A DNA stretch of 64,000 bases, taken from assembly GCF_017573465.1 (NCBI RefSeq), contig NZ_JAGEPF010000025.1:1-64000 (forward strand). Direction: 5' to 3'. Under the pieces are notes generated by a model. The model did not search any database and was not told the DNA's origin. It saw only the letters and a program-made list of their open reading frames with translations. The stretch comes from Actinomadura violacea. Its GTDB lineage: Bacteria; Actinomycetota; Actinomycetes; Streptosporangiales; Streptosporangiaceae. Within the stretch, counting starts at the first letter, position 1, and every line of letters starts with the position of its first letter. Positions 17,600 to 26,528 of the stretch are shown one piece after another. The position numbers were made by a program, and so were the translations under genes.

Positions 17600-18007
17600 T
17601 CAGCCGACGGGCTCGGCGGCGGCCTCCGTCATGACCTGGGCGACCAGGCCGTAGGCGGCGGTCCAGTCGCGCTCCAGGTCCTCGTTCCAGTCGGGGCCGC
17701 TGAAGTAGGCGAGGGTCGCCAGCAGGCTGGCGCCGACGGGCGCGTAGTGCTCGGCGGCGACGCCGAAACCGTGGTGCCGGCGGCCGAGGTCCTGCAGGAA
17801 CGGGACGAGCTCGCCGGTGTCGTCGACCGTCGACACGATTTGCGACAGCGCGCCGAGCAGCACCTCGTGCTGCTTGTTCATCGAGGCCGGGAACATGCTC
17901 CTGAGCTGCGGTTCCCGGGCGAACAGATCGGCGTAGAAATACTCGGCGACGACAATGCCGTTCGAGCCGACCTGGGCGAAATTGTCCTTGAGTTTCTGCG
18001 GGTCCAC
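17600..18007 (-). CDS. single-domain globin
   Basis: A 135-residue globin closely resembling the N-terminal domain of the adjacent flavohemoglobin: both open MD.Q.LKDNF and keep Tyr25 (B10) and His87 (F8, FGVAAEHYAP). It is probably an FHb-like single-domain hemoglobin derived by duplication, with oxygen or NO chemistry likely and its electrons perhaps supplied by the partner reductase. GTG start with GGAGAGGACACC upstream. First gene of a three-gene operon. Confidence 0.9.
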   Translation of the reverse strand: MDPQKLKDNFAQVGSNGIVVAEYFYADLFAREPQLRSMFPASMNKQHEVLLGALSQIVSTVDDTGELVPFLQDLGRRHHGFGVAAEHYAPVGASLLATLAYFSGPDWNEDLERDWTAAYGLVAQVMTEAAAEPVG

Positions 18008-18206
18008 GGTGTCCTCTCCAGCGGTTCTCCGAGCCCGGGCGGGGTGTCCGGGAGGGGAGCCGGAGAACCACGGGGCACATGACTAGTGGAACGACCGGGC
18101 ACGCACAAGCCCGTCAGCGTCGCCGCCGGATCACGGTCGGTGCTCGCGTCCGCGCCGTTCACCCGTCACCGGGGAAAATGCGGGGCCCGCAATGCGTTAT
18201 TGGACG

Positions 18207-18218
18207 CGAAATATTTCG
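18207..18218. promoter_or_regulatory. AT-rich palindrome CGAAATATTTCG
   Basis: A perfect 12-base palindrome about 200 bases upstream of the globin start. It stands out in very GC-rich DNA. It might be an operator or promoter core for the globin operon. I know of no matching regulator motif. Confidence 0.35.
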
Positions 18219-18266
18219 GCAGAAGATCGTGCACGTCCACGGAATGAGACGGTGGTCTGCCTCACA

Positions 18267-18296
18267 GCCCATTTGGAATGGTCCAAATTTGTGGGC
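18267..18296 (-). terminator. hairpin after smc
   Basis: A compound inverted repeat just past the smc stop: outer GCCCA/TGGGC (18267-18271, 18292-18296) and inner ATTTGGA/TCCAAAT (18271-18277, 18282-18288). A second small stem ATTTG/CAAAT at 18287-18300 overlaps it. It is AT-rich for this genome; probably the smc terminator. Confidence 0.6.
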
Positions 18297-18306
18297 AAAT
18301 GAAAGA

Positions 18307-21300
18307 TCAGGCGGACTCCTGGTCGCGGAGCCGCTGGCTCACGACCTGGGTGACGCCGTCGCCGCGCATGCTGACGCCGTAGAGCGCGTCGGCGCCCTCC
18401 ATCGTGCGCTTCTGGTGCGTGATGACGATGAGCTGCGACGACTCGCGCAGCTCCTCGAACACGGTGATGAGCCGCTGGGTGTTGGTGTCGTCGAGCGCGG
18501 CCTCGACCTCGTCGAGCACGTAGAACGGCGAGGGGCGGGCCTTGAACACCGCGACCAGGAACGCGATCGCGACCAGCGACCGCTCGCCGCCCGACAGCAG
18601 CGACAGCCGCTTCACCTTCTTGCCCGGCGGGCGGGCCGCGACCTCGACGCCGGTGGCGAGCATGTCCTCCGGCTCGGTCAGCGACAGGCTGCCCTCGCCG
18701 CCGGGGAACAGCCGCGCGAAGATCCGCTCGAACTCGCGGGCGGTGTCGTCGTAGGCGGCCGCGAACACCTGCTGCACCCGGTCGTCGACCTCCTTGACCA
18801 GGGCGAGCAGCTCGCGCTGGGTCTTCTTCAGGTCGTCGAGCTGGGAGGTGAGGAACGCGTGCCGCTCCTCCAGCGCCGCGAACTCCTCCAGCGCGAGCGG
18901 GTTCACCTTGCCGAGCTGGTTGAGCTGGCGCTCGGCGGTCTTGGCGCGCTTCTCCTGGACGGCCCGGACGTACGGCGCGGGCTCGGCGTCCTCCCCCTGG
19001 TCGGGGTCGGGCGGGACGGGCTGGTCGGGCCCGTACTCGTTGACGAGGGACTCGACCTCCAGGCCGAACTCCTCCAGCGCGCGCTGCTCCAGCTGTTCGA
19101 GGCGGAGCCGCTGCTCGGCGCGCGCGACCTCGTTGCCGTGCACGACGTTGACGAGGCGCTCCAGCGTGCCCGACAGCTCCCGGACCTGGGTGCGGACGAC
19201 CTTCAGCTCGGCCTCGCGGGCGGACTTGGCCGCCTCGGCGGCCTCCCGCTGCCGGACGGCGGCGGCCAGCGACAGCTCGATCCGGTCCAGCGCGGCGCGC
19301 GCACCCTTCAGGACGGCCCTGGCGGTCCTGGCCTGCACCTCCCGGCGGGCGCGGCGCTCGGCGGCGCGGGCGCGCTCCTCGCGCTCGCGGCGTGCGCCGC
19401 GCTCCAGCGCGTCGGCGCGTCCGGTGATGGCCTGCACGCGCTCCTCCGCGGTGCGGACGGCGAGCCGCGCCTCCATCTCGGTCGAGCGGAGCGCCTGGCA
19501 GCGCGCGGCCAGCTCGTCGCGGGCGTCGGTGTCGTGCCCGGCCTCGTCGGCGACCTCGGCGGCCTCCTCCGACTCGGCGAGCCGCACCGCCAGCTCCTCG
19601 GCGGCCTCGGTGTCGCGCTCCAGCGACTCGTTCGCCGCGTCGAGGGCCTTGGTGAGCCGTTCGGCCTCGCCGCGCGCGGCGCGGACGTCGGCCTCCAGCC
19701 GCGCGGCGCGCTTGGCCTCCTGCGCGGCCTGCGCGTCGAACTCCCGGAGCCGCGCGCGGACGCGGTCGAGGTCGGACTGCGCCTGGTTCACCCCGTTCTG
19801 CGCCTGGTTGGCGGCGGCCTGCGCGGCGTCCAGCGCCGCCTGCGCGGACTGCTCGGCGTCCGCCGACGCGGTCAGCTCCCCGGCGGCGGTCTCCGCGGCG
19901 GTCTCGGCGGCGGCGAGGTCCTCGGTGGCCTGGTCGAGTGCGGCGCGCATCTGCAGCAGGCTCTGCCCGCCGCCGGCGGCGCCGCCCTGCGCCCAGTGCG
20001 CGCCGACGAGGTCGCCGTCGCGGGTGACGGCGCGCAGCGCGGGCTCGCGGCGGACGAGCGCGGCGGCGGCGGGGACGTCGTCGACCACGGCGACGCCGCC
20101 CAGCAGATGGTCGAGGGCGGGACGCACCGCGTCGGGCACCGTCACCGCGTCGGCCGCGTAGTCGACGCCGGGCACGCGTTCCGGCGGGCGGGCGGCTCCC
20201 CCGCCGACGAGCAGGCCCGCGCGGCCCGCGTCGCGGGAGCGCAGCAGCGCCAGCGCGGCCTCGGCGGTGTCGAGCGACCCGACCGCGATGGCCTGCGCCG
20301 CGTCGCCCAGCGCGGCCGCGACCGCCGTCTCGTAGCCCGGCCGGACCGTCAGCAGCGAGGCGACCGTGCCGAGCACGCCCTCGACCGAGCCGTCGGCGCC
20401 GGCCGCGAGCAGCGCCTCGCCGCCGTCGGCGGCGCTGGCGAGGGTCAGGTTCAGCGCCTCGATCCGCGCCTGCAGCGCGGTCGCCTTCTTCTGCGCGGCC
20501 TGGTCGGCGGTCCGCGCGGCGGCGACGGCGGAGCGCGCCTCCTGCAGCGCGCGGCGCGGCCCCTCGACGGCGGCGCGCGCCTCCTCGGCGGCGTCCTTGG
20601 CGGTCGCCAGTGCCTCCTGCGCCGCCTCGTGCTCGGCGGCGAGCGCCGGGTCCTCGACGACCTCGGCCTCGAACGCCTCGAACTCGGCCTGCGCGGTCTC
20701 GGCGCGCTGCCCGGCCTCGTCGCGGGCGTCGGCGAGCCGGCCGATCTCCGAGCGGCCCGCCTGCGCCTTGCTGCGCAGCGCCTCGACGCGGCCGCGCAGC
20801 CGCGCCAGTTCCTCGCGGCGGTCGGCGGCGGCGCGCGCGGCGGCCTGCAGCCGGCGCTCCTCCCCGGCGAGCGCCTCCTCGGCGCCGGTGCGCTCCTCGA
20901 CCGCGTCGGCCAGCCCGTCCTGCGCCTCGTCGAGCGCGGCGCGCAGCATCTCCTCCTGCTCGCGGATCTCGGCGGCCTCGCGCTCCATGTCCTCGGGGTC
21001 GCGGCCGCGCCGCTCCTCCTCGCGCGCCTCGGAGGCGTTGCGGTGCCGCTCCGCGGCAAGGTCGGCGACGCCGCGCAGCCGCTCCTTCAGCGCCGACAGC
21101 CGGAACCACGTGTCCTGCACCTGCGCGAGCCTCGGCGCCTGCTCGGCCTCCTCGGCCTCCAGGACCGCCTCGCGCTCCTGCGCCTCGCCGAGCGCGCGCT
21201 CGGTCTCGGTGCGGCGCTCGCGGATCGCCGCCTCGTCGGCGGCCTCCTGCTCCAGCTTGGTGCGCAGCGTGACCAGGTCGTCGGCGAGCAGCCGCAGCCG

Positions 21301-21975
21301 CGCGTCGCGCAGGTCGGCCTGGATGACGGCGGCGCGGCGGGCGATCTCCGCCTGCTTGCCGAGCGGCTTGAGCTGGCGGCGCAGCTCGGTGGTGAGGTCC
21401 TGGACGCGGGTCAGGTTCGCCTGCATCGCGTCCAGCTTGCGCAGCGCCTTCTCCTTGCGCTTGCGGTGCTTGAGGACGCCGGCCGCCTCCTCGATGACCG
21501 CGCGGCGGCCCTCCGGCCCCGAGTGCAGGACGCGGTCGAGCTGCCCCTGCCCGATGATCACGTGCATCTCGCGGCCGATGCCGGAGTCCGACAGCAGCTC
21601 CTGGATGTCCAGCAGCCGGCACGAGTCGCCGTTGATGGCGTACTCGCTGGACCCGGACCGGAACATCAGCCGGCTGATCGTGACCTCGGTGTAGTCGATC
21701 GGCAGCGCGCCGTCGGAGTTGTCGATCGTCAGCACGACCTCGGCGCGGCCGAGCGGCGCCCGGTTCGCCGTGCCGGCGAAGATGACGTCCTCCATCTTGC
21801 CGCCGCGCAGCGACTTGGCGCCCTGCTCGCCCATCACCCAGGCCAGCGCGTCCACGACGTTGGACTTGCCCGACCCGTTGGGGCCGACGACGGCGGTGAT
21901 GCCCGGCTCGAACTTCAGCGTCGTCGAGGACGCGAAGGACTTGAAGCCGCGCAGCGTCAGGGTCTTCAGGTACAC
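18307..21975 (-). CDS. smc: chromosome segregation protein SMC
   Basis: SMC ATPase that extrudes DNA loops with ScpA/ScpB to organise the chromosome. N-terminal Walker A is GPNGSGKSNVVDAL. Two long coiled coils flank a hinge near residues 510-650 (VLGTVASLLTVRPGYETAVA). The C-terminal head has the signature LSLLSGGERSLVAIAFL and Walker B FYVLDEVEAALDD. At 1222 residues it is full length. The upstream 317-base gap carries its promoter. Confidence 0.97.
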   Translation of the reverse strand: MYLKTLTLRGFKSFASSTTLKFEPGITAVVGPNGSGKSNVVDALAWVMGEQGAKSLRGGKMEDVIFAGTANRAPLGRAEVVLTIDNSDGALPIDYTEVTISRLMFRSGSSEYAINGDSCRLLDIQELLSDSGIGREMHVIIGQGQLDRVLHSGPEGRRAVIEEAAGVLKHRKRKEKALRKLDAMQANLTRVQDLTTELRRQLKPLGKQAEIARRAAVIQADLRDARLRLLADDLVTLRTKLEQEAADEAAIRERRTETERALGEAQEREAVLEAEEAEQAPRLAQVQDTWFRLSALKERLRGVADLAAERHRNASEAREEERRGRDPEDMEREAAEIREQEEMLRAALDEAQDGLADAVEERTGAEEALAGEERRLQAAARAAADRREELARLRGRVEALRSKAQAGRSEIGRLADARDEAGQRAETAQAEFEAFEAEVVEDPALAAEHEAAQEALATAKDAAEEARAAVEGPRRALQEARSAVAAARTADQAAQKKATALQARIEALNLTLASAADGGEALLAAGADGSVEGVLGTVASLLTVRPGYETAVAAALGDAAQAIAVGSLDTAEAALALLRSRDAGRAGLLVGGGAARPPERVPGVDYAADAVTVPDAVRPALDHLLGGVAVVDDVPAAAALVRREPALRAVTRDGDLVGAHWAQGGAAGGGQSLLQMRAALDQATEDLAAAETAAETAAGELTASADAEQSAQAALDAAQAAANQAQNGVNQAQSDLDRVRARLREFDAQAAQEAKRAARLEADVRAARGEAERLTKALDAANESLERDTEAAEELAVRLAESEEAAEVADEAGHDTDARDELAARCQALRSTEMEARLAVRTAEERVQAITGRADALERGARREREERARAAERRARREVQARTARAVLKGARAALDRIELSLAAAVRQREAAEAAKSAREAELKVVRTQVRELSGTLERLVNVVHGNEVARAEQRLRLEQLEQRALEEFGLEVESLVNEYGPDQPVPPDPDQGEDAEPAPYVRAVQEKRAKTAERQLNQLGKVNPLALEEFAALEERHAFLTSQLDDLKKTQRELLALVKEVDDRVQQVFAAAYDDTAREFERIFARLFPGGEGSLSLTEPEDMLATGVEVAARPPGKKVKRLSLLSGGERSLVAIAFLVAVFKARPSPFYVLDEVEAALDDTNTQRLITVFEELRESSQLIVITHQKRTMEGADALYGVSMRGDGVTQVVSQRLRDQESA

Positions 21976-22292
21976 GCGCCCGCCGTCCTCCTCCTGCGCT
22001 GCCGGCTCCGGGAATCCGAACGAACGATACCGGCCGCAGGCGGTGCGGGCACGGCACCCGCACGGATGGGAGGCGGATTCGGGGCACGGCCCGGTACGCC
22101 GGACGTACGCCCGTTAATACGGCGAATGCCGCATGGAGTCCGAACTCGGTCAGACCAAAAGAGAACCGAGGCTTGACCGGAGATCGACCGCCCGGCGGCG
22201 GGCCGAGACGCCCGTCACCGGATGCGGTGGGCAAAACAGAAGGGACGCCTGATGACGGCGTCCCCTGTCCAGTATCAGAAAAAAGGCGCCGA
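21976..22292. other. smc upstream region with terminator of the preceding gene
   Basis: No gene is seen in these 317 bases. A perfect 8-bp hairpin (22242-22249 with 22257-22264) is followed on the minus strand by a T-rich run (TTCTGTTTT), a good terminator for the 65-residue gene. A 7-bp stem at 22043-22049/22057-22063 lies nearer the smc start and could sit in its leader. Confidence 0.55.
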
Positions 22293-22490
22293 TCAGGTCA
22301 GCGCAGGTTCACGGTCCTTCACCGCGAGCGACATCACGTCGTCGTCGGTCGCCGTCGCAAGCGCGTCGTTCTCCGCCTGAAGCCGTACGAGCTCGGCTTC
22401 CAGGTCCCGTACGCGCTGCTGCAGGCGCCGCATCTCCGCGACCATCCGGGGGTCGGGACCGCCGACGTGGCCGAGTAGAGCCTTCGCCAT
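22293..22490 (-). CDS. small conserved coiled-coil protein
   Basis: A 65-residue protein: a short hydrophobic/Gly N terminus (MAKALLGHVGGPDPRMV) followed by a single heptad-rich helix (RRLQQRVRDLEAELVRLQAE) and an acidic tail. The N-terminal block is familiar from small actinobacterial hypotheticals, but I know of no function. It has its own promoter region with a palindrome (22575-22586) and a strong terminator, so it is a single-gene unit. A DNA- or protein-binding dimer is plausible. Confidence 0.8.
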   Translation of the reverse strand: MAKALLGHVGGPDPRMVAEMRRLQQRVRDLEAELVRLQAENDALATATDDDVMSLAVKDREPALT

Positions 22491-22574
22491 GACTAAGGGT
22501 CCTCCACGCTGAGTAACCAGCAGGGATCGCGCACGAGAAGCATCTGAAGTCGGTGCGCGTATCGTCTAGAGTCG

Positions 22575-22596
22575 CACCGGCCGGTGTCCTGGTCAA
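22575..22596 (-). promoter_or_regulatory. TTGACC box and palindrome upstream of the 65-residue gene
   Basis: On the minus strand TTGACC (22596-22591) resembles a -35 box. The perfect palindrome CACCGGCCGGTG (22575-22586) lies immediately downstream, where a repressor would block RNA polymerase. The -10 box is not clear (TAGACG or CGATAC further down). Confidence 0.35.
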
Positions 22597-22668
22597 GACG
22601 CACATCACAGGCCGGTAACAACCTTCCTCTACTAGTTTAGCAGGTAAAAACCGGAACCCCCTACCCGG

Positions 22669-22977
22669 TCACCGTTCCAGGAAACCGGCGGCCTCCCCGC
22701 GCGGCTCGCTCCACCGCCGCGCCACCCCGGTCACCTTCCCCGGCCGCCCGGGCACACCGCCGGACGCATCGCCGTCCAGCAGCTCCAGCAGCCGCTCGCA
22801 GCGCTCGCGCGGACCCTCCGCCACGACCTCCACCCGGCCGTCGCTCAGGTTCGTCGCGCTGCCGGCGAGGCCGAGCTCCAGCGCCCGCGACCGCACCCAC
22901 CAGCGGAAACCCACGCCCTGCACGCGGCCCCGCACCCACGCGGTCAGCCGCACCGTCTCCTGCTCCGCGTCGCCCAT
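22669..22977 (-). CDS. acyP: acylphosphatase
   Basis: Small (102-residue) hydrolase of carboxyl-phosphate bonds. The active-site loop GRVQGVGFRWWV carries the phosphate-binding Arg, and the catalytic Asn is in SATNLSDGRVEVVAEG. The ATG at 22977 gives the usual length. It lies upstream of smc and downstream of mutM, its normal actinobacterial position. Confidence 0.93.
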   Translation of the reverse strand: MGDAEQETVRLTAWVRGRVQGVGFRWWVRSRALELGLAGSATNLSDGRVEVVAEGPRERCERLLELLDGDASGGVPGRPGKVTGVARRWSEPRGEAAGFLER

Positions 22978-23009
22978 CGCGTCCCCCTCGGATCGTGAAC
23001 CCGGGCAGC

Positions 23010-23903
23010 CTAGTAGCGCGCGCGGCGGGGTCTCGGCTGGCACACCGGGCAGCTGTAGGACGAACGGTTCATGAACTCGTCGCGGCGTATCGGCGTCCCG
23101 CAGCGGCTGCACGGCTCGTCCCGGCGTCCGTACGCCTCCAGCGACCGCTCGAAGTAGCCGCTCTCGCCGTTCACGTTGACGTACAGGCTGTCGAACGAGG
23201 TGCCGCCGACGTCCAGGGCCGCCCCCATGACCTCCCTGGCCGCCTCCAGGACGCGTGCGGCCTCGGCGCGGGTCATCGTCTCGGTCGGCCGCGCCCAGTG
23301 CAGCCGCGCCCGCCACAGCGCCTCGTCGGCGTAGATGTTGCCGACCCCGCTGATGAGCGACTGGTCGAGCAGCGCCCGCTTGATGCCGGTCTTGCGGCGG
23401 CGCAGCGCGCGGTAGAAGACCTCCGCGTCGAACGCGTCCTCCAGCGGATCGGCGGCGATGTGCACGATCGGCTCGGGGACGAGCGCGCCCGCGTCGAACG
23501 CGTCCGGCACCAGGTCGGACACCATGAGGTGGCCGAACGTCCGCTGGTCGACGAAGCGCAGGTCATGGCCGCCGTCGTCGAACACCATCCGGACCCGCAG
23601 GTGCTTCTCGCGCTCGCGGTCCGGCTCGCCGACGAGCAGCTGCCCGCTCATCCCGAGGTGCGCCAGCAGCGCCTCCCCCGGCTCGTCCTCCGCCTCGGCG
23701 CGCAGCGGCAGCCACATGTACTTGCCGCGGCGGCGCGGCGCGAGCACGGTGCGGGCGGCGAGCCGCCCGGCGAAGTCGGCGGCGCCGGCCTCGTGCCGGC
23801 GGACCGACCGCGGGTGCAGCACCTCCGCCGCGGCGATCGTCCGGCCGGACGTCCAGCGCTCCAGCCCCCGCCGGACGACCTCGACCTCGGGAAGCTCAGG
23901 CAC
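23010..23903 (-). CDS. mutM: formamidopyrimidine-DNA glycosylase
   Basis: Base-excision enzyme removing 8-oxoguanine. After the GTG start, Pro2 and Glu3 (PELPEVE) form the catalytic N terminus; the RRGKYMW Lys and the helix-two-turn-helix KRALLDQSLISGVGNIYADE follow. The C terminus has a four-Cys zinc finger (CSRCGTP and SYSCPVC). The GTG at 23903 lies inside the end of rnc (8-base overlap), fixing the start at the conserved Pro. 297 residues. Confidence 0.96.
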   Translation of the reverse strand: MPELPEVEVVRRGLERWTSGRTIAAAEVLHPRSVRRHEAGAADFAGRLAARTVLAPRRRGKYMWLPLRAEAEDEPGEALLAHLGMSGQLLVGEPDREREKHLRVRMVFDDGGHDLRFVDQRTFGHLMVSDLVPDAFDAGALVPEPIVHIAADPLEDAFDAEVFYRALRRRKTGIKRALLDQSLISGVGNIYADEALWRARLHWARPTETMTRAEAARVLEAAREVMGAALDVGGTSFDSLYVNVNGESGYFERSLEAYGRRDEPCSRCGTPIRRDEFMNRSSYSCPVCQPRPRRARY

Positions 23904-24714
23904 CGGCGAGCCCGGCGGGACGCGAACCCTTCGCACTGGCCTGCGGCTCCTCCGCGGGCTCCGCGGCCTCCGCGGCGGCGCCCGCCTGCTCGGCCGCCTC
24001 CCGCTGCACCACGATCTCGCGGATCGCGTTCCAGGCGGCCTCGGCGGCGTGCTGCTCGGCCTCCTTCTTGCTGCGGCCCTCACCGGACCCGTAGGCGGTC
24101 CCGGCGACCCGCACCGACGCGCGGAACGTCTTCTGGTGGTCGGGGCCGCTCTCGGCGACGTGGTACTCGGGCACGCCCAGTTCCTCGACCGCGGTCAGCT
24201 CCTGCAGCGAGGTCTTCCAGTCCAGGCCGGCGCCGAGGCCCGCCGAACGGGTGATCAGCGCGTCGAACAGCCGGTGCACGAGCGCGGACGCCTCGTCCAG
24301 GCCCTTGTCCAGGTAGACGGCACCGATCAGCGCCTCCAGGGTGTCGGCGAGGATCGAGGCCTTGTCGCGGCCGCCGGTGCCCTCCTCGCCGCGGCCGAGC
24401 CGGATGTGCGCGCCGACGCCGAGCGCCCGCGCGACGCCCGCCAGCGCCCGCATGTTCACCACCGCGGCGCGCAGCTTGGCCAGCTGCCCCTCCGGCAGGT
24501 CGGGGTGGCCGCGGAACAGGGTGTCGGTGACGACCAGGCCGAGCACCGAGTCCCCGAGGAACTCCAGGCGCTCGTTGGTGGGCAGGCCGCCGTTCTCGTA
24601 GGCGTACGAGCGGTGCGTCAGCGCGCGCTCGAGCAGGTCGGCGGTGACCTCGACGCCGAGGGCGGCGCTCAGCTCCGCACGGTCGGGAGCGGGTTCGGAC
24701 GACTTCTTGCTCAC
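23896..24714 (-). CDS. rnc: ribonuclease III
   Basis: Cleaves double-stranded RNA in rRNA and mRNA processing. The signature ERLEFLGDSVLGLVVTD is present, the second acidic site is in LADTLEALIGAVYLDKG, and a dsRNA-binding domain lies near residues 175-240. The GTG at 24714 (VSKKSSEPAP) has GAGGAGG upstream. An Ala/Glu-rich tail of ~30 residues follows the dsRBD. Overlaps mutM by 8 bases. Confidence 0.96.
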   Translation of the reverse strand: MSKKSSEPAPDRAELSAALGVEVTADLLERALTHRSYAYENGGLPTNERLEFLGDSVLGLVVTDTLFRGHPDLPEGQLAKLRAAVVNMRALAGVARALGVGAHIRLGRGEEGTGGRDKASILADTLEALIGAVYLDKGLDEASALVHRLFDALITRSAGLGAGLDWKTSLQELTAVEELGVPEYHVAESGPDHQKTFRASVRVAGTAYGSGEGRSKKEAEQHAAEAAWNAIREIVVQREAAEQAGAAAEAAEPAEEPQASAKGSRPAGLAGA

Positions 24715-25029
24715 AGGCCCTCCTCGCAGGCCGGGCACCGCGCAGGGCGCGGTCGCCGCAAGGGCGCGGCGGCCGGGGAGGCCGCGACGGCGAGCAAGCA
24801 CGACGCGTCCGGGCGGGCCCGGAAGGACGCCGTCCGCGAAGACGAGGTGCGCGCCGGTTCGGTTGATCCCGGCGTGCACCACGGCTCCGGGCGCAGGGTC
24901 CGCGCCGCTCACCACGCCGACGTCACGCGCCGGGGTGGTCGGGTTGCCGCGCATCCGCGAGGGGCGGGCGCCGGCGCCGCGCCGCGAGGCGCGCCGCCGG
25001 CGGGTCCGCCCCCCGGGATGCGAAAAGGC
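24715..25029. other. rpmF-rnc spacer
   Basis: These 315 bases hold no recognisable gene. A 13-bp inverted repeat with one mismatch (24971-24983 with 24988-25000) lies 30 bases past the rpmF stop and probably ends the DUF177-rpmF transcript. The rnc promoter should be in 24715-24900, but I could not place its boxes. Confidence 0.5.
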
Positions 25030-25209
25030 TCAGGCCGACGGGGCGATGACCTGCCGCCGGTCGTAGGTGCCGCACGTCGCGCACGCGGTGTGGGGCAGCT
25101 TCTTGTCGCGGCACGTCGGGCACTCGACGAGGGTCGGCGCCGTGGCCTTCCACTGCGAACGCCGGTGCCGCGTGTTGCTGCGCGACTTCTTCCGCTTCGG
25201 GACGGCCAC
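25030..25209 (-). CDS. rpmF: 50S ribosomal protein L32
   Basis: A 59-residue L32 starting after a GTG at 25209 (AVPKRKKSRSNTRHRRSQWK). It has the C+ zinc ribbon (ECPTCRDKKLPHTACATCG), so this is the zinc-binding form. It starts one base below the DUF177 stop, the usual DUF177-rpmF pair. Confidence 0.97.
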   Translation of the reverse strand: MAVPKRKKSRSNTRHRRSQWKATAPTLVECPTCRDKKLPHTACATCGTYDRRQVIAPSA

Positions 25210-25210
25210 G

Positions 25211-25852
25211 TCAGCCCTCCTGCTTTCCTTGTTGGTCGACTGATCCACGGGGACCGGAGTCCCCGCGTCCCCCCTCGGGAGGCTCCGGCGACGGTTCGCC
25301 GGCGAGGTCCTGCAGCGCCGCCCAGCGCGGGTCGACGACGTCGTGGTGGTGGTCCGGGTCGTCCGCCAGCCGTGCGCCGCACTCCGCGCACAGCCCGGGA
25401 CAGTCGTCCCGGCACAGCGGCGAGAGCGGCAGCGCGAGCAGCACCGCGTCCCGGAGCACCGGTTCGAGGTCGATCAGATCGTCCTCGAGGCGGAGCTCGT
25501 CGTCCTCGGCGTTCCCGCCGGAGCGGGTGTCAGGATAGACGAAGAGCTCCTGGAAGTCCGCCTCGAAGGACGAGGCGATCGGGTCCAGGCAGCGGGCGCA
25601 CTCCCCCTCCAGGGGGACCGTCGCCGTGCCCGTGACGAGCACCCCCTCCAGCACCGCCTCGAGCCGGAGGTCCAGCTCGATCGCGGCGCCCTCGGGGACG
25701 CCCACCATCTCGACGCCGAAGTCCTCCGGTGCCGGCACGGACAGGCGCATCTCCCGCGATGACCCGGGTTGCCTGCTGAGAGCTCGGGTGTCGAGCACGA
25801 GCGGGGCGTTGGGATCGAGGCGAGACAGCGGAGTCCTGCTTTCGTGAGGCAT
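25211..25852 (-). CDS. YceD/DUF177 family protein
   Basis: DUF177 proteins are nearly always paired with rpmF and are implicated in 23S rRNA or large-subunit biogenesis. The 213-residue product has the conserved GECARCLDPI and the Cys-rich CRDDCPGLCAECGARL, with an acidic middle. It starts with ATG at 25852 and ends directly before rpmF. Confidence 0.92.
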   Translation of the reverse strand: MPHESRTPLSRLDPNAPLVLDTRALSRQPGSSREMRLSVPAPEDFGVEMVGVPEGAAIELDLRLEAVLEGVLVTGTATVPLEGECARCLDPIASSFEADFQELFVYPDTRSGGNAEDDELRLEDDLIDLEPVLRDAVLLALPLSPLCRDDCPGLCAECGARLADDPDHHHDVVDPRWAALQDLAGEPSPEPPEGGRGDSGPRGSVDQQGKQEG

Positions 25853-25949
25853 GGCGAACCGCGGCCGGTGATGGCCGAAGTCCCAGGGTACCGAACACCG
25901 GGCGATGCCCCAACTCGCGCCCCCGCCGGGCCGCCCGCCCGGCCCCCGG

Positions 25950-26432
25950 TCAGGTCTGCTGCTGCAGCCGCTCGACGAGGCGGTCGTGCACGATGTCGGG
26001 GACGAGGCCGGAGATGTCGCCGCCGAACTTCACGACCTCCTTCATCAGGCTGGAGGACAGGAACGCGTACTCGGGGTTGGTGGCCATGAACAGCGTCTCC
26101 ACGCCCGCGATGCGGTGGTTCATCTGCGCCATCTGCAACTCGTACTCGTAGTCGCTGACGGCCCGCAGCCCCCGGACGATCACCGGGATGTCCTGCTCCT
26201 TGCAGTAGTCCACGGTCAGCCCGTAGAACTTGTCCACCTTGATGTTGCCGTACTCCTCGGTCACGGCCGTGATCATGTCGGCGCGCTCGTCGACGGTGAA
26301 GAGACTCTTCTTGTTCTTGTTGATCAGGACGGCCACGACCACCTCGTCATACAGACGGGAGGCGCGGCTGATGATGTCGAGGTGCCCGTTGGTAACGGGG
26401 TCGAACGATCCCGGACAGACGACACGGCGCAC
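25950..26432 (-). CDS. coaD: phosphopantetheine adenylyltransferase
   Basis: Catalyses the penultimate step of coenzyme A synthesis. The nucleotidyltransferase motif PGSFDPVTNGHLDII is at the start; VRGLRAVSDYEYELQMAQMN and the late SSSLMKEV are typical CoaD. The GTG at 26432 gives 160 residues, the usual length; upstream extension was rejected. Confidence 0.96.
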   Translation of the reverse strand: MRRVVCPGSFDPVTNGHLDIISRASRLYDEVVVAVLINKNKKSLFTVDERADMITAVTEEYGNIKVDKFYGLTVDYCKEQDIPVIVRGLRAVSDYEYELQMAQMNHRIAGVETLFMATNPEYAFLSSSLMKEVVKFGGDISGLVPDIVHDRLVERLQQQT

Positions 26433-26528
26433 GGCGCGAACCCCTTCGGTCCCGGTTTCTGACCTGCGGCGCGAACGTACCAAATCCGGTTCGGCCCGCT
26501 TTCACCCGGGCTGCTCCGCCCCAACCCG

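Noticed and set aside
18008..18206. NsrR or FNR binding site before the globin gene
   Set aside because: Neither an NsrR-like nor a TTGAT-n4-ATCAA FNR-like motif could be matched; only the separate palindrome at 18207 stands out.
18079..22176. Very long plus-strand open frame (over 1300 codons) antisense to smc
   Set aside because: It is a shadow of smc caused by GC-rich codon bias; Leu/Gly/Arg-rich low-complexity translation, and smc on the other strand is unambiguous.
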